Source: Chionis minor (Eukaryota > Chordata > Aves > Charadriiformes > Chionididae). Taken from it: 64,000 nt of DNA. Below the pieces are notes generated by a model, which saw only the letters and a list, made by a program, of their open reading frames with translations, searched no databases and had not been told where the DNA came from. The stretch covers positions 132,492 through 196,491 of the forward strand of contig VZSF01001203.1 of the NCBI GenBank assembly GCA_013398295.1. The letters run 5' to 3'. Below, in pieces: positions 14,001 through 24,200 of this stretch (position 1 is its first letter; each line of letters starts with the position of its first letter). The position numbers and the translations under genes are program-made.

Positions 14001-15104
14001 CAACACAGACATGACAGGATCATCCTTCAAAAGACTGTGTTTCATTTTATGACACATACCATAGTGTCCTGAATCATTAAAAGCATTCAGTTTGGGGATA
14101 CCTGACAGCTTGTTTGACTGAAGTTCCGGACCTAGTTTAACAATCTTTGTCATGGAACATGACTGTATACTATATAAAACATGCAGTATGTCATGTTTAT
14201 ACTATAGGTGTGCATAAAAAATATTCAGTTGATAGAAAAGAGTTCTGTTAATAGGCAAAAATCAACATCTTGGCTCAGATGAATTCAAATAATTCTAAAT
14301 ATTATTACTAAATATAATTCTCTGTCAGCTGCAGAATTACTGCACTGTTATCAACAATTCAACTTACTCACCCACAGGCAAACGCACCTCCTTCCTTAAG
14401 GTCAGCAGTCATCCAAAACACATAAAAAAGATAGTAACACACACCTAGACATTGTTTTGAGAACAACAATATCACGCTCATGTTATAAAAGCCTCTTGAC
14501 CACTGAGATCACTCCTCTAGAGAAACATGGATTGGCTCTTTGTTTCTATGGCAGGCCAGGAGATAAGATAGGCTTTTGTGGTCAAAGGTTTTTCTATTTT
14601 TACACAGTAATTACTATTAAATCTATTAACAGATATTACCTTTATGTACATGTCTTCCTTAAGGGGGTAACAGTTATATCATAATAGCCAGAAGATCACC
14701 ACTACCAGTCAAAGGAATGCACTACTCCATAAAAGTTTCACCTCAGTCACCTTTAACCTCTGTGCTAGAAATAAATTAATTTGAACTCCTGCTTTTTAAA
14801 CTCATAGTTCTTAATACAGAAATCAAACATGTGGACTCATAAGGAACTCTGTCATGAAAACTAGAATTTGATTCTCTCTTAGTTTCTATCCAGCTGAGAA
14901 CATTGCACCATCAGGTGAATAACCTTAACTCTAGCACCAACCAGTTGATCTCTGCTCTTTCAGCCATTGATGTTTTCCACAGGCTACACTAATAAAATGC
15001 CTGTATTGCAAATGTCAAAATGCACACAAGCCACAGCTCAAAACAGCTTTACTGAGGAGCCATTATTCATCCTTTCTGAACATATAAGAACAGGGAGAGA
15101 GAGA

Positions 15105-15152
15105 AACCCAACCAAACAAAAAACAAAACAAAAACCAAAACACCAAACCAAC
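15105..15152. repeat. A/C-rich low-complexity tract (CAAA-type)
   Basis: Irregular 'accaaac' and 'aaacaaaac' units with no G for about 45 bases. Similar tracts occur at 36231-36296 and 47747-47806, and on the opposite strand at 19176-19264. Confidence 0.85.
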
Positions 15153-16039
15153 AATGTTGCATGTGTCCCAATAAGAAAATATGTATTTGTAGGGCATTTG
15201 TGGGACAGAAGAAGTTAAGTAACTTAGACTGGATTTGATCTATTATCCACCAAGTAGCTTCTACTCTGTTTTCTTTTTCAAATAAAGTGGTGTCAGGAAT
15301 GTTTCCCTACTTAATTCATTAATAAAATATATAAGCACTTGACTGTACTGGAATTTCCGTGATCTGTAATTAAAACATGGCAACATAAGAATAGATAACC
15401 AGTACAGACACAGTTTAAAGTTTAAAAAAAGAAAATAAAATTAAAAAAATTGGCACTTCAGCTAAATGCATAAACATGCAAGATTTGACTGTGTTGACCT
15501 CCACCAGCTATTAAGTATTTACCTATAAGTAAAAAATGTCTTACCAATAATTCCTTGTTGATACACAATTTCAGTTATAATTTACATAAATACAGTCTAA
15601 CACAGTACATACGCATACCAACATGTACCTATTCTGGATTGCACGTTGAGATGAACTTGTCATTTTCATTGGTGACAGCATTTGGCCAGTTCCTGTTAAG
15701 AACATTTCCAACAACTCACAAATTTCATCCAGGAGAAATCTGAGAGAGGACTCAAAAAGTCCTCGTCCCTAAATATTTTTTGTAAAAAAGCTATGTTGCT
15801 CATAGTGTCCTTATTGTTGCCTTCATTACACATCAAAGTACACGTGTGTGTGTCAGTGTATGTTTAAAAGTAACGTTATATATTTCATAATCACAGTAAA
15901 AAAATTTCAAAGAGTCTAAACACAAGACATAAACTATAGGTAAGGAAGCTTGATGGAACTACTTATTTACTCGAGTAAATTACCAGCTCTTTTCTCATTG
16001 TTATTAGGAGATCAAGAAGTTGTATTTTGGCTTTGAAAC

Positions 16040-16700
16040 AAAGAGTAAAAGTGTGATCAAAAGGCAGAGGAGAAAAAATGTAAAGGAAAACACATAGCTT
16101 CTAATGAGATCTAAAGTGGGAAGGAGCTTGAAGAAGGTTGACTTGAAAAGTAACTTTTCAAAGAGCCAAGGTTGAAGTAAAAATAGCACCAGAGACACGG
16201 AGGGTGGGCAGGGTGCCAGTGCTAGGCAGGTGAAAACAATTACTGGGAGAGAACCAGAAAAAACATCATAAGGTACAAAGACAAAAGTCTAAGAAGAGCT
16301 TTAGAAATGTAGAGGGCGATTTTGGATTGGGTTTTGGGGTGAATGTTGGCTGAGTCACGTGGTCGCATTTACTGTAGGTACATGAAATGTAGAAACCAGC
16401 ATTACACTCATACCAGCATCAAGGGAAAACAATTTTGAGAACAGATTGTAGAAGAGTTTCACTAGTCAAGGAATGAAACCTTATCCTGACATAAGCCAGT
16501 GAAGTTTCTGCACGCTACAAGGGAAAGATTTACCTGAGGCAAAGGGAAATAAAACTATGGATGCAAGATTTAGTGGTGTTGGACTCCTCAGGGACATCTC
16601 TGCCTGCAAGGCAACAGGTATTTGGACTGAAACAGAAGTCATGAAAGAAATGGAGAACAAGATCAAGACAATGCCACATTTACAGAGTGTGATGGTAAAG
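16040..16700 (+). repeat. Possible ancient interspersed repeat, family not named
   Basis: The text of this stretch is purine-rich and differs from its AT-rich surroundings. It contains phrases such as 'agagggcgattttggattgg', 'cactagtcaaggaatgaaa' and 'agatttagtggtgttggac' in an order that recalls an old, widely dispersed vertebrate repeat I have seen in other genomes. I cannot name the family and cannot align it here. No complete ORF or terminal repeats are visible. It could equally be unique sequence. Confidence 0.25.
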
Positions 16701-17380
16701 AAGACATCTCAGGAAGAAGAGGGGGGGTTCTTGAGTTGGCCATCTGCCTCTTGAGATACTTGGCAGAAGAAGGATGACTGAAAGTTACAGTTTAGCAATA
16801 TTCTTGCACATACCAAGGCAAAAAACTATGACCGATAATTTATAAATGGCCATTTGTGTAATAATTCATTAATGAAACAAGAAAAAGTGAGCATGGAAGC
16901 AACGGAAGTGTTGTTCTATGCCTTTCCACAGTTCTACACCTCTACAGCTACACAAAGTGAACTGAGACACTCTCTCATCTGTCTGATTTCACATTTTCAA
17001 ATTTTTACTCTGTTTCAGCAGGCTATTTATATAGGATTGTTCTTCAGTCTTCGTACCTTTCATATTGTGAAAGATGAAAATTTTCTCTGTGCTGCAGTAA
17101 GTGCTGTACAACTTGTTTTTGCATGGCCCTCAGATCTGAATTATAATAGCAAAATTATTTATACAACCAATAAGTCTCCGAATGCTTTCACGAATCTCAT
17201 TTGCTGTTTCCAGCCTCTCCCCCTTCTCTCCTAATTTCTTTGGCAAAACAGTTAATATACATCTGCAAGAGATGGCAAATCTTTTCAGACTTTTAAATTA
17301 TGAAATACCCAGGCTATCTATTTGGCAAATGTTAAAAACACCTGACATATGTATGTCGTATTTAGCCTGCTTTCCCAGTA

Positions 17381-17444
17381 TTTAATTATTATTATTTAAT
17401 TTATTTATTTATTTATTATTTATTATAATTATTTAATTAATTAT
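17381..17444. repeat. AT-rich low-complexity (TTTA/TTA-type)
   Basis: About 64 bases composed only of A and T apart from the edges, built from 'ttta' and 'tta' units. Confidence 0.9.
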
Positions 17445-19175
17445 CAAAATTACTTCATTTTTACTAATTTATTTGAAGAGCATCTCTGGAATTAATTCCA
17501 TCAAGTATAAAACTCCTAAGAAAAATAATGCAATAAGAAAAATCACGCTTTGCTACTGTTAAGATGTTAAGATTATACCATATCAACAGAGGGCAGTCTT
17601 TGATAACTATAAATTTATACGCAGACTTGGTGAACAGTAAACTCCTGTTTGCCTTACACATGAACTATGGGTTGTGTAGGTTTCAATGAGCAATATAAAT
17701 CTGTGATCCACCATCAAAACCATAAGTCAGGTGCCCTCAGAAAGGGCTGCATTTAAAATAAGAACCGATTTGCATTCATTTCTAAGTAAACAAATGTCTT
17801 AAAATATAGATTTATCCTGCTGAACCCCACAGGTAATTTACTTTTGAAGAAATACTCATCACTAGATTTCCATTTTACTTATTAATACTCTGTTAAATAA
17901 GCAGGACTTCCTTGTCTTAATGCTTTCTGTTTAGACTCAGAATTACAGTAGTAATAGTGTAATAGCATAGCAGAGCTGCAAGCTTCCATAAATAGGTATG
18001 TAGATTCTTTTTTTCCCTGTTCAAATGACAGTCACTTTATTCATCAAATTTTTTTTTAAAAAGACAATTGGTAGGAAAACACTTTGGATTTACAACTCTG
18101 TCAGCAGATCAGAATTTAGCCGTGATGAATTTTCTTCAAGTACGATTTGAATACCAGTTGGCACAAGACAACCAGTCAGCAACCCAAAGAAAATCTTTCG
18201 AAAAATTTTACCAACTCTATAATCTGGAGCAGTTTTTTATTTTATGTTGTGCTGTGAAAAGAAAAAAAACCCATGTCTTGCACTGTGTACTTGGACTGTG
18301 GCACAAGAGCTCAGTGACTTGTTTGACAAGACAGCAACTACTAAAAATAAAGAGGAATTCTGCTGTTTGTACATGGAGATTTACTACTTGACGATGGAGA
18401 TAATAGAGATCAAAGGACCTCACCCTGTACCCACTGAAAATAAGAAATTTTTGTTTCAGTGATGGGTCAATCCCATCCCTTCGCTACTCTTCTCTTGAAT
18501 TACTCTTTTTTTTCAGTTAAGAAATCTATCAAAAATTTATTTGTTGGAATGCCCTTCTCCATTCACTTTCAACATGGTTATTTCAAAAGCTATTCTTTCA
18601 TCTACCAGATTTCTCTAACTCCCTTTACCAATTGAAAAGAGATGACCCAGATAGGATCTCTTGACAAATATCACAACAAATATTGGTCCGACAGTTAACA
18701 GAGAAGAGATTGCTATGTCACAAACGTGGTTCAAAACACATCATCATTAAAGAGAAAATATTTTAAAGGCACATGTTTTCCTGCTACCCCTAAGTCTAAG
18801 AATATTAAAAAGTGAAAAAAGTAGTGCACTTTTCATTAGATCCCTTATTTTTTTTTCTTCTGCTGGAACAATAAATAAAAAACCTAGATGCTACTTCTAA
18901 GTGATTTTCTACCCTTTTTTACTAAGTCTCTCTATACACACATGCATATATGCATATAGACACATGGTCTGAGTGGCAAACTCTGCAAAAGGGAATTTAT
19001 TTTGAAAACGAGAATATCTTTCCCCCTTGAATTGAACAAATGTGAAGATTTCTACTGAACATTGGTTCTGTAAAACTTCATTTTACTACAGCCTAAATTT
19101 GGAATCGGTGCACATTTCTTTAATAAGATCAGCTATTCATGCCCACGCAGGCAGACATGCCTTCAAATTTCTGTG

Positions 19176-19264
19176 CTGGTTTTGGTTTTCGTTGTTTCGG
19201 TTTTGGGGTTTTTTGTTGGTTTTGGTTTAATTTATTTATTTGTTTTAATTTATTTGTTTTAAAA
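19176..19264. repeat. GT-rich then TTTA-type low-complexity tract
   Basis: Irregular 'ggttttggttt' units merge into 'ttatttatttg' units and end at 'ttttaaaac'. It is the opposite-strand counterpart of the A/C-rich tracts elsewhere in the window. Confidence 0.9.
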
Positions 19265-20411
19265 CAGAACCCAGGACTTGACATGAGACCGTTCTATCCA
19301 GGCAATTCCAATCACTCCATCCTGAATACTGAAGAGATACTAACACCATGGGATATCCTTGGTCCTGGGACTCACCATTTTCTTCCAAATTATCTTCCTT
19401 TGAGGCTTAGAAATAGGACATGAACTTGCTGAAATGCAGGGTGAATGCCTCATAAGGGTAGAGAAATGCTGTTAGCATTCTTTAACTTACTAGATATCTA
19501 CCTACCAGAATTACTACCTCATGAAACAGCAGCATCCAAGTCCATAATTCAGTATAGACTTGTTTAACAAAATAGCTTTCTGCAGTTTTCCACAGGTGTG
19601 TCAATAATAGAATCTAAAAGTATCTCACAAATCACATTAATCCAGTGTTGTAGAACAGATGCCCACTGGTGCGCCCCTAGCCCAAACCAAGCTGAATTAC
19701 TTGTCAGAACGAATGTTTATGTGTAAACGTGGCTGACTATGCCCGCGCTTGAAACTCCAAATCCCAGTTTTCCACATAAAAAACAAGATCCCATGCCATA
19801 CGGCTGCTCCACCCCTGAAGGGTAACTTCAAAGATTATTTTAAAAGACGGCACCACAAATTTACACCAAGTCATTTCCAAACAGCTGTGGGTCGCCTTTG
19901 AATCTGCCCCTCCTTAGTATGCTTCGCTTTCCTATTCTTAGAAACCTTTTGAAAAAATAAAAACAAATTTAAAAAGCCCCAGACAGCGGATCGCATTTCG
20001 TTAACAAGAAACAATTTTAGCAGCTGTGACAGAAGATGAACAAAAAGCCAGGGATTTTAAAAGGCAAATAATAACTCCTGCAAGCTGAGGCTCTTCTTAA
20101 ATACGCTTTTACCTGCAGACGCGAGATGGCAGAAGTACCGCGCGGGTTTTATTCCGCCACCGCCGCGCCGAGCAGGCACCTCCGAGGAATGAAACTGGAT
20201 CCCGGCTGGTGCGTTTTGCCCCGGGGATATTTACCGGCTGCGCCTGGCGCGGAGGCGGCGCGGGCAGCTCGCTCCCCGCACACACGCTCCCCGCCGCCGC
20301 TCCGCCCGCGGCGCTTCCCCGCCCGCCGCCCGCCCCGGTTTTCCCTCGGGCACATTTCCATTCCATTCATCCCATCCCATTCCCGTGACCCCCCCCCACG
20401 CCTCCCCCCCC

Positions 20412-21250
20412 NNNNNNNNNNNNNNNNNNNNNNNNNNNNNNNNNNNNNNNNNNNNNNNNNNNNNNNNNNNNNNNNNNNNNNNNNNNNNNNNNNNNNNNNN
20501 NNNNNNNNNNNNNNNNNNNNNNNNNNNNNNNNNNNNNNNNNNNNNNNNNNNNNNNNNNNNNNNNNNNNNNNNNNNNNNNNNNNNNNNNNNNNNNNNNNNN
20601 NNNNNNNNNNNNNNNNNNNNNNNNNNNNNNNNNNNNNNNNNNNNNNNNNNNNNNNNNNNNNNNNNNNNNNNNNNNNNNNNNNNNNNNNNNNNNNNNNNNN
20701 NNNNNNNNNNNNNNNNNNNNNNNNNNNNNNNNNNNNNNNNNNNNNNNNNNNNNNNNNNNNNNNNNNNNNNNNNNNNNNNNNNNNNNNNNNNNNNNNNNNN
20801 NNNNNNNNNNNNNNNNNNNNNNNNNNNNNNNNNNNNNNNNNNNNNNNNNNNNNNNNNNNNNNNNNNNNNNNNNNNNNNNNNNNNNNNNNNNNNNNNNNNN
20901 NNNNNNNNNNNNNNNNNNNNNNNNNNNNNNNNNNNNNNNNNNNNNNNNNNNNNNNNNNNNNNNNNNNNNNNNNNNNNNNNNNNNNNNNNNNNNNNNNNNN
21001 NNNNNNNNNNNNNNNNNNNNNNNNNNNNNNNNNNNNNNNNNNNNNNNNNNNNNNNNNNNNNNNNNNNNNNNNNNNNNNNNNNNNNNNNNNNNNNNNNNNN
21101 NNNNNNNNNNNNNNNNNNNNNNNNNNNNNNNNNNNNNNNNNNNNNNNNNNNNNNNNNNNNNNNNNNNNNNNNNNNNNNNNNNNNNNNNNNNNNNNNNNNN
21201 NNNNNNNNNNNNNNNNNNNNNNNNNNNNNNNNNNNNNNNNNNNNNNNNNN
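20412..21250. other. Assembly gap (839 N)
   Basis: A run of N lies inside the GC-rich island, immediately after a poly-C tract. It removes the start codon, probably part of the 5' UTR, and the first residues of the FREM2 signal peptide. Whether 839 is a measured or a default gap size cannot be told. Confidence 1.
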
Positions 21251-21251
21251 C

Positions 21252-24200
21252 GCGCCGCCGCGGCGGCGGCTGCTGCTGGCCGGGCTGATGCTGCTGCTGC
21301 TGCTGCTGGCCGGCGGCGACCGGGCGGGAGCGCCGGAGCCGCCGCCAGGCAGCGCCCCGGTCTCCTCGCCGTGGGCGCCGGAGGCGGCCCCCGCGGTGGT
21401 GGTGGCCAACCGCGGGCTGCGGGTGCCCCTGGGCCGCTCCGCCTGGCTGGACCCCGCGCGGGACCTGGTGCTGCAGGTGCAGCCGGGCGACCGCTGCCAC
21501 CTCAGCGTGCTGGACGAGGACCCGCTGTGGCAGCGCCCGGGCCGCCTCAGCCCCAGGCGCTTCCCCTGCGACTTCGGGCCCCGCGAGGTGCAGTACTCCC
21601 ACCTGGGCGGCCGCAGCCCCGCGCGGGACCGCGTCCGCCTGCAGCTGCGCTACGACTCGCCGAGCCGCGCCCTGGTGCTGCCCCTGGTGCTGGAGGTGGA
21701 GGTGCTCTTCACCCAGCTGGAGATCGTCACCCGCAACCTGCCCCTCGCCGTCGAGCGCCTGCGGGGCACCAGCAACCCGCTGGACGCCCGCAGCCTGGAG
21801 TTCGCCTTCGAGCCGGGCCGGCAGCGCTGCCGGGTGGGCCTGCTGCCGCCGCTGGCCGGGCTGCCCCGCTACGGAGAGATCGTCAACTACCCACCGGCGG
21901 CGGCGGCGGCGCCCGTAGCGGCGGGTGGGGAGGCGGCGGGGGGCGGCCCGGTGCCCGCTTCCATGTGGGACTGCGAGGAATTCCTGCGCCTGGGACTGCG
22001 GTACCGGCACACGGCAGCCGGTGGCTCCCCCAACCGTGACCTGGTGCCGCTGGTGGCTGAGCTGCGGGAGGCGGCGGGCGGTGGGGCCCTGCTGAAGCGC
22101 GAGTACTTCCAGGTGCTGGTGCGGATCCGGGCCGGGACTGAGAACGTGGCTCCCAAACCCAGCTTCTTGGCCATGCTCATGATGGAGGTCGACCAGTTTG
22201 TCCTCACCGCCCTCACGCCTGACATGCTTGCGGCTGAGGATGCTGAGTCACCACCAGACCTGCTGCTCTTCAACATCACCTCGCCTTTTGGCCCCGGCCA
22301 GGGGCACATGGTCAGCACAGACGACCGGAGCTTGCCTGTCTCCTCCTTCAGCCAGCGGGACGTGCGGGAGCTGCGCATCGCCTACCAGCCGCCCACAGAG
22401 GACTCGGATCGGGAGCGGCTCTTTGAGCTTGAGCTGGAAGTGTTGGACCCCGAGGGTGCTGCCTCAGAGCCCTTCGCCTTCGTGATTGTGGTAAAGCCCA
22501 TGAACACCCTGGCACCTGTGGTGACCCGCAACACTGGCCTCGTGCTCTATGAGGGGCAGTCGCGGCCTCTGTCAGGTCCTGGTCCAAGCCCCAACCTGGT
22601 GATCAGTGATGAGGATGACCTTGAGCAGGTGCGGGTGAGTGTGGTGGCGGGGCTGAGGCATGGCCATCTTACTCTGCTGGAGGACACTCCAGCACCTGAT
22701 GCCCCTCGTAAACACTTCACAGTGGCTGAGCTGGCAGCAGGCCGGGTCATTTACCAGCACGACGGCAGTGAGTCTCCGCTTAGTGACAACCTGGTGCTGC
22801 GGCTGGAAGATGGTGGCTCTCGCCACCGTGTTGAGTTCCTTTTCCCCATTACTGTGGTGCCTACTGATGACCAGCCACCCCTACTCAATGCTAACACAGG
22901 GCTGGCCATGGCTGAGGGTGAAACAGTGCCCATCACCACCCGTGCTCTTAGCGCCACTGACATTGACTCGCAGGATGCCATCCTGCTCTTCACAGTGGAG
23001 TCTGGCCCCACTGCTGGGCAGCTGCTCCTCCGTCAAGCACAGCCACCTCCTGGCTGGGAAGAGGAGGAAGAAGATGAGGGCTTTTCTTGGAGGAGAGTGC
23101 CAGGTTTAGAAGGGAGCTCTCTAATCTATGAAAAGCCAGTGAGAGAGTGGCTGCAGCAGGACATTGTGGAAGGGCGTCTCTATTACCGCCACGTTGGGCC
23201 TCACAGCCCTGGCCCTGGCGTTGTGTTGGACCAGTTTGTCTTCAGAATCCAGGATGACAATGACCCACCCAACCGCTCTGGACCACAGACTTTTGTGATC
23301 CGGGTACATCCCGTAGACAGATTAGCCCCAGAGCTGCACAGTAGCAGCAGCCTGCACTTGATAGTTGCAGAGCAGCAGGTGACCCCGCTGCGGAGGAAGC
23401 ACTTGTGTTACACAGATCAGGATTCAGGGGACCGTGAACTCCGCTATACAATAACCCAGCCCCCCACTGACACTAACCACCCTCCAGATGTATATGGAGC
23501 CCGCCTTGGATCCCTTGTGCTGACTGAGGATCACTCTGTGGAAGTTACCCACTTCACCCAAGCCCAGATCAATCATCACAAGATATCGTACCGTCCCCCA
23601 CAGGAAGAACTGGGAGTGGCGCCTCATTTGATTCAGTTTCAGTATCAAGTGCAAGATGCAGCTGGCAATGCAGCCGAAGGGACTTTCACCATCTATCTGC
23701 AGCCTGTGGATAACCAGCCTCCTGAAATCACTAATACTGGCTTCACTTTGCCTGAGGGAGGCAGCCATGTCCTTAGTCCAGCTGAACTGGATGCCAGTGA
23801 CACCGACACCGAGCTTGCCCATCTCAGATTTATCCTGACCCAGGCTCCTCAGTATGGCCAGTTGCAGCTTTCTGGGTACAGTTTGATTCCGGGAGCTGTC
23901 TTTGGCCTGGACGATATTAGACAAGGGAGGGTGGTGTATGTGCACAGCGGAGCTGAAACCAACAGTGATACCTGCAGGCTTGATGTGAGTGATGGGGTTC
24001 ATTTTGTGCCCATCGTACTGAAAATGAATGTGCACCCAGTTGATGATGAGGTTCCTATGCTACGGCTGCCCCCGGGCACTCTTGGTTCCTATCTGGATGT
24101 GCTGGAGAATGGTGCTGTTGAAATCACTGCTAATGTCATTCAGGGCACGGATGAGGATACAGATGACTTAATGTTGACCTTCATAGTAGAGGATCCTCCT

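Larger units (their letters stand above)
9183..16039. other. Intergenic, simple repeats only
   Basis: No gene recognised. It contains a short AATTC repeat followed by a perfect hairpin (11028-11068) and an A/C-rich low-complexity tract (15105-15152). The remaining open frames are short and biased to Phe, Leu, Ile and Lys, as expected from AT-rich non-coding DNA. Confidence 0.55.
16701..20109. other. Upstream flank of FREM2, no confirmed gene
   Basis: AT-rich flanking DNA with an AT-rich low-complexity block (17381-17444) and a GT-rich tract (19176-19264). A minus-strand exon-like segment at 17130-17262 and a plus-strand open frame at 18068-18391 are unexplained. Distal regulatory elements for FREM2 could lie here, but I see no recognisable cluster of binding sites. 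Confidence 0.5.
20110..22150 (+). promoter_or_regulatory. FREM2: CpG-island promoter region of FREM2, interrupted by an assembly gap
   Basis: Composition changes sharply from AT-rich to CpG-rich at about 20110 and stays extremely GC-rich through the first 900 bases of visible coding sequence. Before the gap there are several GC-box-like motifs, for example 'gctccgcccgcgg' near 20300 and 'cccgcccgccgcccgcc' near 20321. No obvious TATA box is present, which fits a CpG-island promoter. The transcription start should lie between about 20110 and the translation start in the gap, but cannot be placed. A pyrimidine tract of 'ccatt/ccatc' units and two C-runs (20389-20397 and 20404-20411) lead directly into the gap. 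Confidence 0.7.

Noticed and set aside
16854..17234. 126-codon plus-strand open frame
   Set aside because: Composition is Phe/Leu/Ile/Ser-rich as expected from AT-rich DNA, and the more interesting frame of the overlapping segment is on the other strand.
20126..22039. A 637-codon plus-strand frame across the gap, and 547- and 392-codon minus-strand frames nearby
   Set aside because: They are open only because the N gap has no stops and the GC-rich sequence has few. After the gap the FREM2 frame is the one with clear protein similarity; the others are Arg/Pro/Ala-rich shadows.
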